A model generated the notes under the pieces. The model worked only from the letters and a program-made list of their open reading frames with translations, was not told the origin of the DNA and did not search any database. A DNA stretch of 64,000 nucleotides from assembly GCA_017520545.1 (NCBI GenBank), contig JAFXFM010000022.1:1-64000 (forward strand), read 5' to 3'. Made by a program: the position numbers and the translations under genes. Source of the DNA: Alistipes sp. Lineage in GTDB: Bacteria > Bacteroidota > Bacteroidia > Bacteroidales > Rikenellaceae. Positions 16,583-26,358 of this stretch are shown in pieces; position 1 is the stretch's first letter, and each line of letters begins with the position of its first letter.

Positions 16583-17647
16583 ATGCGTAACATTCTACAT
16601 CTCATATCACGTCTTTTCGGAGCAGAGCGAGCACACTCGCTCTCGGTTTGGTTGTTACGTATAGCCGACAAAATTCCCACTTTCAAGTGGTTCTTGCATA
16701 AAATCTATGCCGTCGAGAATAAGGCATTGGAGCGCGAAGTGTTTGGTATGCGCTTTCCGAATCCTATCGGTATGGCAGCCGGCTACGACCGCAACGGCGA
16801 AGTATATCGCCCTTTGTCGGCACTCGGCTTCGGCTTTGTCGAGATTGGCACGGTAACCCCACGCCCTCAGCAAGGCAACCCTAAACCACGTGTCTTCAAT
16901 CTGCCAGAGGACAAGGCCATTCTCAACCGCATAGGTCTTGCTTCGAAGGGATTTGAAACGGTTGTAAGCAATATCCGCAAGGGACACGAGGGCATAATTT
17001 TGGGCTGCAATATAGGCAAAAACACGGTAACTCCGCCCGAGGACGCCGCGATAGACTATCTGCGCGTATTCCGCAACCTCTATCAGTACATCGACTACTT
17101 CTCGATCAACGTGAGTTACAACACCACGCACAAACAGTATATCCCTCGCACTCGCGAGAGTATAATGAACATTCTCGACCCACTCTTCGACTTCCGTCGA
17201 GGACAGAATCAATATCGCCCGATACTCCTCAAAATATCGCCCGATTTAACGAACGAGGAGATCGATTTGATGACCGATATTATGGTCGATACTCCACTCG
17301 ACGGCATTATCGCCACCAACGCCACAACCCTTCCCGAGGGGCTTAACACTCCACAAGAGGAGCTTCATAAAGCGGGAGTTGGTGCAGTAAGTGGCACACC
17401 GCTTACCGAGCGCTCCATCGAGGTTGTACGTCGCATCTACGAGCGCTGCCACGGCACCTACCCCATCATCGGTGTCGGAGGTCTGATGACAGGCGAAGAT
17501 GTAAAGCGTATGATGGAGGCGGGTGCGACCTTAGTGCAGGTCTATACAGGTTTTGTCTACAACGGAGTCGGCTTTGCGGGCAATCTCTGTAAGAGCCTTC
17601 TTCCTACCGAAACTCCGGTTACCGAAACAACTGACAATCAGCAATAA
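16583..17647 (+). CDS. pyrD: Dihydroorotate dehydrogenase, class 2-like
   Basis: FMN-dependent, quinone-linked oxidation of dihydroorotate to orotate in pyrimidine synthesis, at the inner membrane. The 354-residue protein has the class 2 N-terminal amphipathic extension, then NPIGMAAGYDRNGE near residue 53, VEIGTVTPRPQQGNP, NRIGLASKG and the FMN-phosphate loop IIGVGGLMTGED near 295. The segment that normally reads N-x-S-(S/C)-P-N, with the catalytic base, reads NVSYNTT here. This puts tyrosine at the usual Ser/Cys position and removes the proline. The rest of the fold is intact. cinA begins 2 bp after the stop. Confidence 0.9.
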   Translation: MRNILHLISRLFGAERAHSLSVWLLRIADKIPTFKWFLHKIYAVENKALEREVFGMRFPNPIGMAAGYDRNGEVYRPLSALGFGFVEIGTVTPRPQQGNPKPRVFNLPEDKAILNRIGLASKGFETVVSNIRKGHEGIILGCNIGKNTVTPPEDAAIDYLRVFRNLYQYIDYFSINVSYNTTHKQYIPRTRESIMNILDPLFDFRRGQNQYRPILLKISPDLTNEEIDLMTDIMVDTPLDGIIATNATTLPEGLNTPQEELHKAGVGAVSGTPLTERSIEVVRRIYERCHGTYPIIGVGGLMTGEDVKRMMEAGATLVQVYTGFVYNGVGFAGNLCKSLLPTETPVTETTDNQQ

Positions 17648-17649
17648 AG

Positions 17650-18885
17650 ATGAAAGCAACCATCGTAACCATAGGTGATGAGATTTTGATTGGACAGATT
17701 CTCGACACCAACTCTCGCTATATATCCCGAGCATTGAATACACACGGCATTGTAGTTGCCGAGCGTACCTCGATAGGCGACAATCGCGCACAAATTATCG
17801 AGACTCTCGACCGAGCATTAGCACAGAGCGAAGTCGTAATTATCACAGGTGGCCTCGGTCCTACCAAAGACGATATCACCAAACACACCCTCTGCGACTA
17901 CTTCGGCTCAACTCTGCGATACGACGAGGCGGAGGCGGCACATATTCAAGCTATGTTGGCGGTGCGACATATCGCTTTCAACGATCTCAACCGAGGTCAG
18001 GCTATGGTGCCCGAGTGCTGCATTGTACTGCACAATGCTCACGGTACGGCTCCGGGTATGTGGTTCGAGCACGAAGGGCGTGTCGTAATATCTCTTCCGG
18101 GTGTTCCGTTCGAGATGCAACACCTTATCGACGAGGAGGTTATGCCGCGATTGAAACAGCGATTTGAGTTGCGCGAAATAGTGCATCGCACGATGATTAC
18201 GTTCGGCATCGCCGAGTCGATTTTGGCGGAGCGTATTGCCACTTGGGAGGAGGCTCTACCCGACCATATTCATCTCGCTTACCTGCCTGCACCTAACGTT
18301 GTGCGATTGCGACTCTCGGCTTACGAAGTTGAAGGCAAAGAGGTTCGCCACGAGATTGACCAACTTTTCGACGAATTGCAAAAAATAATCCCCGACAACA
18401 TTGCAGGATTTGAGGAGGCATCAGTCGAAGAATTGGTACATAACACACTAATAAACAGAGGCCTAACGCTTGCCGTTGCCGAGAGTTGCACGGGAGGAGC
18501 GATAGCCTCGAAATTCACCGCACAAGCTGGAGCCTCGGCATATTTCCTCTGCGGTGTGGTATCGTACAGCAACGAGGCAAAAACCTCCGTTTTGGGCGTG
18601 CAGATGTCGGATATTGCGCAATATGGTGCAGTATCGGAGCAGGTTGCCAAAGCGATGGCGGAGGGGGCGAAAGTTATTTCAGGGGCGAATTTTGCCATTT
18701 CGACCACAGGCATCGCCGGACCAACAGGGGGCAGCAAAGAGAAGCCCGTTGGTACGGTATGGATTGGAATATCAACGCCACAGCGCACCTTTGCCGTATG
18801 CAAGAACTGTGGCACAGACCGTTCGCAGGTGATTTCTCGCGCCACAGCCTACGCAATAGCGATGTTATACGACGAATTGAAATAG
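17650..18885 (+). CDS. cinA: CinA-family nicotinamide-nucleotide amidase
   Basis: Two-domain CinA protein of 411 residues. The N-terminal MoCF/COG1058 domain (about 1-170) carries TGGLGPTKDDIT and is associated with ADP-ribose pyrophosphatase activity. The C-terminal PncC domain (about 255-410) carries AESCTGGAIASKFT and STTGIAGPTGG and deamidates NMN to nicotinate mononucleotide. The length is full for the family. Its start lies 2 bp after pyrD. A terminator follows before the RND operon. Confidence 0.94.
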   Translation: MKATIVTIGDEILIGQILDTNSRYISRALNTHGIVVAERTSIGDNRAQIIETLDRALAQSEVVIITGGLGPTKDDITKHTLCDYFGSTLRYDEAEAAHIQAMLAVRHIAFNDLNRGQAMVPECCIVLHNAHGTAPGMWFEHEGRVVISLPGVPFEMQHLIDEEVMPRLKQRFELREIVHRTMITFGIAESILAERIATWEEALPDHIHLAYLPAPNVVRLRLSAYEVEGKEVRHEIDQLFDELQKIIPDNIAGFEEASVEELVHNTLINRGLTLAVAESCTGGAIASKFTAQAGASAYFLCGVVSYSNEAKTSVLGVQMSDIAQYGAVSEQVAKAMAEGAKVISGANFAISTTGIAGPTGGSKEKPVGTVWIGISTPQRTFAVCKNCGTDRSQVISRATAYAIAMLYDELK

Positions 18886-18915
18886 CGAAAATAGATTTCA
18901 AAAAAGATTAAACAG

Positions 18916-18951
18916 AATAGGGGTAATTATAATTACTCCTATTTGTTTTTT
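18916..18951 (+). terminator. Terminator after cinA
   Basis: A 13-bp stem with one wobble (18916-18928 with 18931-18943) is followed by TTGTTTTTT. Its 3' end overlaps the -33 element of the RND operon promoter. Confidence 0.85.
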
Positions 18952-18972
18952 GTCAATTTTTATGTAACTTTG
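18942..18972 (+). promoter_or_regulatory. Promoter of the RND efflux operon
   Basis: TTTG at 18942-18945, a 19-bp spacer and TAACTTTG at 18965-18972. The leader to the ATG at 19023 is about 44 bases. No repressor gene or obvious operator palindrome is adjacent. Confidence 0.8.
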
Positions 18973-19022
18973 CGTGGTTTTATTCAAGATGCATCAAACA
19001 ATATAAATAAACATAAAACAAT

Positions 19023-20162
19023 ATGACAAAAAAACTACTATTCAGTATGGTGCTGTGCGCTGCTCTGTCGTGCCTCTTCGTAGGTTGCAAGGAGGGAGAA
19101 CAGAAGAAAGGCGCCAAATCGAAACCTGTACGCGAGTACAATGCAATGGTACTCCAAACAGCGTCGCGTGAGCTTAGCTCGACCTACTCGGCCATTATCC
19201 GAGGAAAGCAAGACGTTGATATCCGAACCAAGGTTCAGGGTTACATCACCGACATTATGGTGAAAGAGGGTTCGCGCGTGAAGCAGGGTCAGACCCTCTT
19301 CATTATCGACCAAAAGCAGTATCAAGCGGCTCTTGCCACTGCCGAGGCGTTGGTGGATGCAGCACAGGCAAAGGTTGATGAGGCTCAGCTCTCGGCTTCG
19401 AGTAAGGAGATGTTGTTCAAGGAGAATATCGTGTCGGAATTCGACCTCCGCTTGGCTCGCACCAATCTCGCTCAGGCAAAGGCGCAGCTCGCTCAGGCAA
19501 AAGCCAACGAATTGACCGCAAGTAACAACCTCGCCTACACTCTCGTTAAGAGCCCTGTAGATGGTGTTGTCGGAACACTTCCTTTCCGTGTCGGAACACT
19601 CGTAAGCCCTTCGGACGCTGTGCCGATGACCACCGTTTCGGACAACTCGGAGATGTCGGTATACTTCTCTATGTCCGAGAAGCAGACTCTTGCTCTCAAA
19701 CGTCAGCACGGTGCTCTCGAAAACGCCTTGCAGTCGTTGCCTCCGGTACAGCTGCAGTTGAACGACGGTACAATCTATCCTGAGGCTGGTCGCATCGAGG
19801 CAATTTCGGGTATCATCGACCCTACAACCGGTACCGTAACCCTTCTTGCACGCTTCCCTAACAAGCAGCGTCTGCTCATCTCGGGTGGAACCGGAACTAT
19901 CATCTTGCCTCACCTGCAGGACAACTGCGTGATTATTCCACAGAGTGCAACGTACGAAATTCAGGACAAGACCTACGCATATAAGATTGAGAACGGCATC
20001 GCAAAGACCAAAATCATCGGCGTATTTGAGCTTACCGATGGTAAGGAGTATATCGTTGAGTCGGGTCTTATGGCCGGCGATACCATCATTGTTAATGGTA
20101 TTGGTAGCGTACGCGACAACGCACCTGTAAGAATTAGAGAGTTCGCAGAGCCAATTAAATAA
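19023..20162 (+). CDS. RND efflux periplasmic adaptor lipoprotein
   Basis: Membrane fusion protein linking the inner-membrane RND pump to the outer-membrane channel. The 379-residue precursor has a lipobox at Cys22 (FVGC). Next come a barrel-sandwich half with VKEGSRVKQGQTLF (about 79-92), an alpha-helical hairpin rich in Ala and Gln (about 100-165), the second lipoyl half SPVDGVVG, and beta-barrel and membrane-proximal domains. This order is typical of the AcrA/MexA family. It is the first gene of a three-gene operon with its own promoter. Substrates cannot be read from sequence. Confidence 0.94.
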   Translation: MTKKLLFSMVLCAALSCLFVGCKEGEQKKGAKSKPVREYNAMVLQTASRELSSTYSAIIRGKQDVDIRTKVQGYITDIMVKEGSRVKQGQTLFIIDQKQYQAALATAEALVDAAQAKVDEAQLSASSKEMLFKENIVSEFDLRLARTNLAQAKAQLAQAKANELTASNNLAYTLVKSPVDGVVGTLPFRVGTLVSPSDAVPMTTVSDNSEMSVYFSMSEKQTLALKRQHGALENALQSLPPVQLQLNDGTIYPEAGRIEAISGIIDPTTGTVTLLARFPNKQRLLISGGTGTIILPHLQDNCVIIPQSATYEIQDKTYAYKIENGIAKTKIIGVFELTDGKEYIVESGLMAGDTIIVNGIGSVRDNAPVRIREFAEPIK

Positions 20163-20185
20163 CAACCCGAAAAAGGTATCAAGAG

Positions 20186-23100
20186 ATGAATATCAAAACA
20201 TTTATCGATCGTCCGGTACTTTCGACCGTCATTTCGATTATTGTCGTAATCGGAGGACTTATCGGATTGGTGGCTCTGCCTATCGAGCGATATCCAAACA
20301 TCGCTCCACCGACAATTTTCGTGTCGGTATCCTATCCTGGTGCGAGTGCCGAGACTATGCAAAAGAGTGTTATCGTGCCGCTCGAAGAGGCTATCAATGG
20401 TGTGGAGAATATGACCTATATGTCCTCGTCGTGCACCAACAATGGTAGTGGTAGCGTAAACGTATATTTCAAGCACGGAACAAGTGCCGATATGGCGGCA
20501 GTGAATGTACAGAACTGTGTGTCGCGAGCTACACGACAGCTCCCTTCGGAGGTTGTCGAGGCGGGTATTACCGTTAAAAAACGACAGACGAGTATCTTGG
20601 AGCGTGTGGCTCTTTACAGCCCACAAGGCTCGTACGACAGAACATTTATCGTAAACTACATCAAAATCAACCTCGTCCCTGCAATTTCCCGTATTCCGGG
20701 TGTGGGAGACATCGAAGTACGTGGTTCCGACTACTCTATGCGTATCTGGCTTAAACCGGACGTAATGAAGCAGTATAAACTCGTTCCGAAGGATATCTCT
20801 ACCGCAATCGGTGAGCAGAATATCGAGGCGGCAGCGGGTTCTCTCGGTGAGAGTTCGGACCACACCTTCCAATACGCTATGCGATACAAAGGACGCTTGG
20901 AGGATGTAGATGAGTTCGAAAATATCGTAATACGCTCGCTTCCTAATGGCGAGGTGTTGCGATTGAAGGATATTGCAGATATCGAGTTTGGCCAGCAGTC
21001 TTATCAATACATCGGTGAGATTAACGGTTGCCCGGGAACCGAGTTTGTAATCTATCAGACTCCCGACTCGAACGCTACCGAGGTCATCAACAATATCGAC
21101 AAGTTCCTCGAAGAGGTTCGTAAAGATTTCCCTATAGATTTGGAGATGGAGATTTTGGAGAGTACCAACGACTTCCTCTATGCGTCAATTTACAACGTAA
21201 TTCGTACACTCATCGAGGCGATTATATTGGTAACCCTCGTGGTATTCCTCTTCTTGCGAGATTTCCGTTCGACAATGGTGCCACTCATCGCGACTATCGT
21301 GTCGATTATCGGAACATTCCTCTTCCTCTTCCTCTTTGATTACAGTATCAACCTTCTTACTCTCTTTGCGTTGGTGTTGTCTATCGGTGTGGTTGTGGAC
21401 GATGCGATTATCGTGGTAGAGGCGGTACACACCAAGTTGGATGCAGGTTATCGCTCAACATATCACGCTACGGTCGATGCTATGGAGGGTATCACCTCAG
21501 CGATTATCACCTGTACCCTCGTGTTTATGGCGGTGTTTATCCCCGTATCGTTTATGGGCGGTACATCGGGTGTCTTCTACACGCAGTTCGGTATCACAAT
21601 GGCAGTAGCGGTGGCTATCTCTGCATTGAACGCCTTGACCCTATCGCCGGCATTGTGTGCCATAATGCTCAAACCGAAAGATGAGCACGGCAACGAGGTG
21701 GAGATGTCGTTGGGCCGTCGCATCGGTATGGCAATGGACACATCGTTCGAAGCTGTTCGTAAGCGCTACCTGCGTGGCGTAACATTCTTCTTGCGCCACC
21801 GCTGGATCAGTTGCATCTTACTCGTTGGCGCTTGCGGTCTGCTCTACTACTATATGACAACGACCAAGACAGGTCTTGTTCCTCGCGAGGACTTGGGTAC
21901 TATCAACGTCAGCGTTACTGCCGATAACCCGGGAACAGCCCTTGCACAGACCAAACTCTTGCTCGACTCTGTCGATTACGAGATGATTCGCGGCATCGAG
22001 GAGATTCGTGTATATAGTAAGATGGCAGGTGCGGGTGCTTCGACAGGCTCTTCGTATGGTAGTTTCAACCTCCGACTCAAACACTGGGACGATCGTCCGG
22101 GCAAGAAGCACAGTGTAAGCAACGTACAGGAGCGAATCAAGAAGTATGCAAGCAAGTTCAACGATGCTACTATCACCACATCAACCCCTGCAATGATTCC
22201 GGGTTTCGGTGCTGCGGGTGGATTTACGCTCTACCTCCAAGACCGCAAGGGAGGCACTACCGACGAGCTCTACGATGTGGGATATGATATGTTGAGCGCT
22301 TTGAAGGCTCATCCTAAAATCGGTATGGCGACAACTGCATTTAAGAACACATTGAAGCAGTTTGAGGTATCGGTGGACGAGGTAAAGTGTAAGCGTGCTG
22401 GCACCTCAACCAAGGAGGTATTGAGCGTATTGGGTGGTTACTACGGTGGTACGATGTCCACCCGTATCAATAAATTCACCAAGCTCTACCAGGTGCGTAT
22501 CCAGGCTCACCCGACCTATCGTACCGACAAGCAGAGTTTGAACAACATCTACGTTCGTATTGGCGAGGAGATGGCTCCTATCACACAGTTCGTAACAATC
22601 AAGGAGATTCGCGGACCTGAGCGTCTTGCCCGATTCAATATGTTCCCTGCAATCAGTATCACAGGTCGTGCTGCCGAGGGTTGCTCTTCGGGTGAGGCTT
22701 TGCAGGCTGTTGCAGAGGTCGCAAAAGATGTATTGCCTCCGGGCTATGGCTACGACTACGCCGGTATCGCTCGTGAGGAGTTGGCTAGTAGCAACAATAC
22801 TGCGATTATCTTCGCCATCTGTATCTTGCTTATCTACCTCATCTTGGCGGGACTCTACGAGAGCTATTTAGTTCCGTTGGCTGTAATTCTTTCAGTTCCA
22901 TTCGGATTGATGGGCTCGTTCCTCTTTGCTCAGATGATGGACGTTGAGAACAACATATACTTGCAGACAGGTTTGATTATGCTTATTGGTCTGTTATCCA
23001 AGACGGCAATTCTGATTACCGAGTATGCAGGAGAGAAGCGTGCACAGGGTATGTCTATTGCAATGGCTACCTACTCTGCAGCGAAGGAGCGTTTCCGCCC

Positions 23101-23347
23101 TATCCTTATGACCGTACTTACGATGGTTATCGGTATGGTTCCGCTGATGTTCTCTACAGGTGTAGGTGCAAACGGTAACACCACCATCGGTTCGGGTGTC
23201 GTAGGAGGTATGATTATCGGAACATTGGCACTTTTGTTCGTGTTGCCGGCCCTCTTTATGATCTTCCAATGGTTACAAGAGAAGGTTAAGCCTATTAAAC
23301 CAAAACAGACCGACACAGAGGTTGCAGAAGTAGAGGAGGTGAAATAA
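20186..23347 (+). CDS. RND multidrug efflux permease (HAE1 family)
   Basis: Proton-driven inner-membrane pump of 1053 residues, the usual AcrB length. It begins NIKTFIDRPVLSTVISI with TM1, followed by a periplasmic porter domain. TM4 carries the proton-relay pair in SIGVVVDDAIIVVEAVH, and the second half repeats the pattern with a cluster of TM helices from about residue 870. The arrangement of 12 TM helices and two large periplasmic loops is visible. The adaptor gene lies 23 bp upstream. The stop overlaps by one base with the start of the outer-membrane factor gene, so the three are coupled. Confidence 0.96.
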   Translation: MNIKTFIDRPVLSTVISIIVVIGGLIGLVALPIERYPNIAPPTIFVSVSYPGASAETMQKSVIVPLEEAINGVENMTYMSSSCTNNGSGSVNVYFKHGTSADMAAVNVQNCVSRATRQLPSEVVEAGITVKKRQTSILERVALYSPQGSYDRTFIVNYIKINLVPAISRIPGVGDIEVRGSDYSMRIWLKPDVMKQYKLVPKDISTAIGEQNIEAAAGSLGESSDHTFQYAMRYKGRLEDVDEFENIVIRSLPNGEVLRLKDIADIEFGQQSYQYIGEINGCPGTEFVIYQTPDSNATEVINNIDKFLEEVRKDFPIDLEMEILESTNDFLYASIYNVIRTLIEAIILVTLVVFLFLRDFRSTMVPLIATIVSIIGTFLFLFLFDYSINLLTLFALVLSIGVVVDDAIIVVEAVHTKLDAGYRSTYHATVDAMEGITSAIITCTLVFMAVFIPVSFMGGTSGVFYTQFGITMAVAVAISALNALTLSPALCAIMLKPKDEHGNEVEMSLGRRIGMAMDTSFEAVRKRYLRGVTFFLRHRWISCILLVGACGLLYYYMTTTKTGLVPREDLGTINVSVTADNPGTALAQTKLLLDSVDYEMIRGIEEIRVYSKMAGAGASTGSSYGSFNLRLKHWDDRPGKKHSVSNVQERIKKYASKFNDATITTSTPAMIPGFGAAGGFTLYLQDRKGGTTDELYDVGYDMLSALKAHPKIGMATTAFKNTLKQFEVSVDEVKCKRAGTSTKEVLSVLGGYYGGTMSTRINKFTKLYQVRIQAHPTYRTDKQSLNNIYVRIGEEMAPITQFVTIKEIRGPERLARFNMFPAISITGRAAEGCSSGEALQAVAEVAKDVLPPGYGYDYAGIAREELASSNNTAIIFAICILLIYLILAGLYESYLVPLAVILSVPFGLMGSFLFAQMMDVENNIYLQTGLIMLIGLLSKTAILITEYAGEKRAQGMSIAMATYSAAKERFRPILMTVLTMVIGMVPLMFSTGVGANGNTTIGSGVVGGMIIGTLALLFVLPALFMIFQWLQEKVKPIKPKQTDTEVAEVEEVK

Positions 23348-24783
23348 TGAGAAAGATAGTTTTGATTTTGAGCATTGTAACACTGTTTACAAGTTGCTCC
23401 ATCTATAAGAAGTATAGTCGTCCCGAGAGCATCTCTACCAACCAGCTCTATGGCGACATCGAGAAGGCGGACACTACCACTATGGCCGATATTTCGTGGC
23501 GCGAGTTCTTCACCGACCCACACTTACAGGGCTACATCGAGCAGGGTTTGAAGAATAACATCGATATCGCCCTTGCCGTAGAGCGTATTTCGCAGGCGGA
23601 ATTGGCATTGCAGAGTGCGAAGTTGGCATTCATTCCGTCTTTCAGTTTCGAGCCACAGATTGGTTCGAGCTTGGACGTAAAGTTCAGTTACGCAGTTCCT
23701 ATAAAGGCGAGTTGGGAGATTGATATTATGGCTCGCAACATCAACGCCAAGCGTCGTGCCGAGGCCAATGCGGAGTACAACCGACTCTACTACCGCAGCG
23801 TTCAGACGGCTCTCGTATCGGCAATTGCCAACAACTACTACACGTTGTTGATGATTGATGCACAGCTTCGTGTTTCGCGTGCCACATCGAAGTCGTGGAA
23901 GGACAATGTTCGCACAATGAAGGCTATGAAGGAGGCGGGTATGACCAACGAGGCGGGCATCTCGCGTACCGAGGCAAATAGTTGCTCGGTGGACGCTTCG
24001 GTATTCGATTTGGAACTCAAACTCATTCAGGCGCAGAACTCATTTGCACTCTTGCTGGGAGTAACACCACAAGACTTCCCACGAGGAGAGATGAACAATG
24101 TAGATTTCAAGCAGGAGTTATTTGTTGGTATTCCGGCGCAGATGCTTTCGCGACGTCCGGACGTTAAGCAGGCAGAGTACGAGTTGCAACTCGCATTCTA
24201 CAACACCAACATCGCACACGCTGAGCTATACCCTTCTCTCACCATTACAGGCGATGGTGCATTCAAGGGCAATCCCGCAACGTGGGCATTGGGTTTTGTG
24301 GGAAAGTTGGTACAACCGATTTTCAACGCCGGAGCCAACCGCGCAAACTACAAAATCGCGCAGTCGAAACAGCGTGAAGCGGTTATGAACTTCCAACACA
24401 AATTGTTGGAAGCGGGCAATGAGGTGAACACCTATTTAGCACAGTGCCACACTGCACGCAGCAAGACCGAGTTGCGTATTCGTCAGGTCGAGACTTTGAA
24501 ACGTTCGGTATATAGCACACGTCAGCTGATGAGCCACTCCGAGGCGACCTACTTGGAGGTATTGACTGCACAACAGGCTCTACTTTCGGCTCAGCTACAG
24601 CAGATTTCCGACCGTTTCGAGGGTATTCAGGGTGTAATTAACCTCTATCGCGCTTTGGGTGGAGGAACAGATGCGTCATTCGAGCCTGCTTTTGATAAAA
24701 ATCCTATCTTCCGATGCGAGAAGAGAGCCAAGCGTAAGGCTGAACGCGAAGTCGCAGAGAAGGAGATGGGCGAAAAGAGGTAA
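23347..24783 (+). CDS. TolC-like outer-membrane efflux lipoprotein
   Basis: Outer-membrane factor of the NodT/OprM type, 478 residues. The lipobox ends at Cys17 (FTSC). Two repeated OEP regions contain long helices, with characteristic RPDVKQAEYELQLAFYNTNIA near residue 265, YPSLTITGDGAF and a GLVGKLVQPIFNAGANRANY-like block. The C-terminal 30 residues are highly charged. It closes the tripartite RND operon and is followed by a strong hairpin. Confidence 0.95.
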   Translation: MRKIVLILSIVTLFTSCSIYKKYSRPESISTNQLYGDIEKADTTTMADISWREFFTDPHLQGYIEQGLKNNIDIALAVERISQAELALQSAKLAFIPSFSFEPQIGSSLDVKFSYAVPIKASWEIDIMARNINAKRRAEANAEYNRLYYRSVQTALVSAIANNYYTLLMIDAQLRVSRATSKSWKDNVRTMKAMKEAGMTNEAGISRTEANSCSVDASVFDLELKLIQAQNSFALLLGVTPQDFPRGEMNNVDFKQELFVGIPAQMLSRRPDVKQAEYELQLAFYNTNIAHAELYPSLTITGDGAFKGNPATWALGFVGKLVQPIFNAGANRANYKIAQSKQREAVMNFQHKLLEAGNEVNTYLAQCHTARSKTELRIRQVETLKRSVYSTRQLMSHSEATYLEVLTAQQALLSAQLQQISDRFEGIQGVINLYRALGGGTDASFEPAFDKNPIFRCEKRAKRKAEREVAEKEMGEKR

Positions 24784-24808
24784 TAACTCACGAATCGTTA
24801 ATGATTAT

Positions 24809-24847
24809 ACTCTCTCTGTACCTCTCGGGTGGACAGAGAGAGTTTTT
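24809..24847 (+). terminator. Terminator of the RND operon
   Basis: A perfect 11-bp stem (24809-24819 with 24833-24843) with a 13-base loop and a T run. It lies inside an upstream extension of the MATE reading frame, which argues that the MATE gene begins after it, at 24864. Confidence 0.88.
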
Positions 24848-24863
24848 CAAAAGATTCTACACT

Positions 24864-26303
24864 ATGTCTAAATCGGCAACACTATCATTAGGAACCGACA
24901 ATATCGGAAAGTTGCTCTTCAACTATGCAACTCCGGCGATTATAGCAATGGCATCGTCATCGCTATATCATCTTATTGATAGTGCTTTCGTCGGACACGG
25001 AGTTGGCGGTGCTGCAATTGCCGGTATGGCCATCACAATGCCCATTATGAACATAGGCTCTGCCTTTGGAGCAATGGTAGGCGTAGGCGCAGGTGCTCGC
25101 ATATCGTTGCGCTTGGGCGAGGGCAACAAGGCGGCGGCGGAGAGAACTTTGTGCAACGCCGTAATTCTGAACATCGTAATCGGCCTGACGATTATGGTGC
25201 TGATGCTCTCCTTCTTGGACGAGATTCTGGAGCTATTTAGCGGCGGACGTGCTTCGGCTGAAACGTTGGCTTACGCCAAGGACTTTATGCAGATAATTCT
25301 GCTTGGCAACGTTACGGCGCACCTCTACTTAGGTATGAACGATATGATTCGTGCATCGGGCAATCCGCGCAAGTCGATGGCTATAATGCTGACGTCGGTG
25401 GCGGTAAATTTGGTGCTGAATCCTCTCTTTATCTTCGTATTCCATTGGGGCATCAAAGGCTCGGCAGCAGCGACCGTAATTTCGCAATTTATATGCTTCT
25501 TGCTTACACTGTCGCACTTCTGCTCGAAGAGCACCTTCCTGCGATTTAAACGAGAAGCCTTTCGCATCGATTGGCGAATTATCGGCAACATTCTCTCTAT
25601 CGGTTTGGCGCCATTTCTGATGAACCTCTGCGCCTCGACCGTTGCCGCATTTGTCAATACGGCAATGTTGCACTATGGCGGTACGGGCATAAACGATGTA
25701 ATCCCTCGCGAACAAGGTGGTGCCGATCTGTATGTCGGAGCCTATGGCATTGTCAATCGTGTGGCTCTGCTCTTTGTAATGGTGGTGCAGGGCTTAAACC
25801 AGGGTATGCAGCCGATTGTGGGCTACAACTACGGCGCAAAGAACTACGACCGTGTTCGCAAGGTGGTATTTATGACTATCGGCTGTGGCGTGGCTATCGC
25901 ATCACTCGGATTTATTTTGGGTGAAACAATCCCTCACACTATCGCTCGTGCTTTTGTCGATTCGTCGAATGGTGGCGACGAGCAACTGCTCGTAAACGCA
26001 GCCGTGCAAGGTATGCGACTTGTGCTACTAATGTTCCCACTTGTCGGTTTCCAGATTGTTGTGGGCGGCTTTTTCCAATATATTGGCAAGGCTCCGCTTG
26101 CAATTTTCATTTCGCTGACACGCCAGCTTCTATTCCTATTGCCGCTACTATGGATTCTGCCACGTTCGCTCGGCGCCTATGGTGTATGGATATCGATGCC
26201 GATAGCCGATACGGCTTCGATTATATTGGCCTTCGTGCTCTTCATCTGGCAGATACGCAAAATCAAGCAGATGGGCTTAAAGCAGCAGATGATACAGAGA
26301 TAG
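24864..26303 (+). CDS. MATE-family multidrug/cation exporter
   Basis: Sodium- or proton-coupled exporter with about 12 TM helices in two homologous halves, 479 residues from ATG 24864. Family signs are LYHLIDSAFVGHGVGGAAIAGMAI near residue 37 and, in the second half, VQGLNQGMQPIVGYNYGA. The open frame continues upstream to 24801 but crosses the RND terminator. No -7 box is visible in the 17 bp between hairpin and ATG, so it may depend on partial readthrough from the efflux operon. It ends at a perfect bidirectional hairpin. Confidence 0.92.
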   Translation: MSKSATLSLGTDNIGKLLFNYATPAIIAMASSSLYHLIDSAFVGHGVGGAAIAGMAITMPIMNIGSAFGAMVGVGAGARISLRLGEGNKAAAERTLCNAVILNIVIGLTIMVLMLSFLDEILELFSGGRASAETLAYAKDFMQIILLGNVTAHLYLGMNDMIRASGNPRKSMAIMLTSVAVNLVLNPLFIFVFHWGIKGSAAATVISQFICFLLTLSHFCSKSTFLRFKREAFRIDWRIIGNILSIGLAPFLMNLCASTVAAFVNTAMLHYGGTGINDVIPREQGGADLYVGAYGIVNRVALLFVMVVQGLNQGMQPIVGYNYGAKNYDRVRKVVFMTIGCGVAIASLGFILGETIPHTIARAFVDSSNGGDEQLLVNAAVQGMRLVLLMFPLVGFQIVVGGFFQYIGKAPLAIFISLTRQLLFLLPLLWILPRSLGAYGVWISMPIADTASIILAFVLFIWQIRKIKQMGLKQQMIQR

Positions 26304-26340
26304 AAAAATGGGACGAGAGATTTTTTCTCGTCCCATTTTT
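26304..26340. terminator. Bidirectional terminator after the MATE gene
   Basis: A perfect 15-bp stem (26304-26318 with 26326-26340) with A- and T-rich ends on both sides. It serves the MATE gene and the convergent membrane protein gene. Confidence 0.92.
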
Positions 26341-26358
26341 CATTCAAAAAGTAAAAAA

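Noticed and set aside
24801..24863. Earlier start for the MATE gene
   Set aside because: It includes the RND operon terminator hairpin; the MATE family N terminus begins at 24864.
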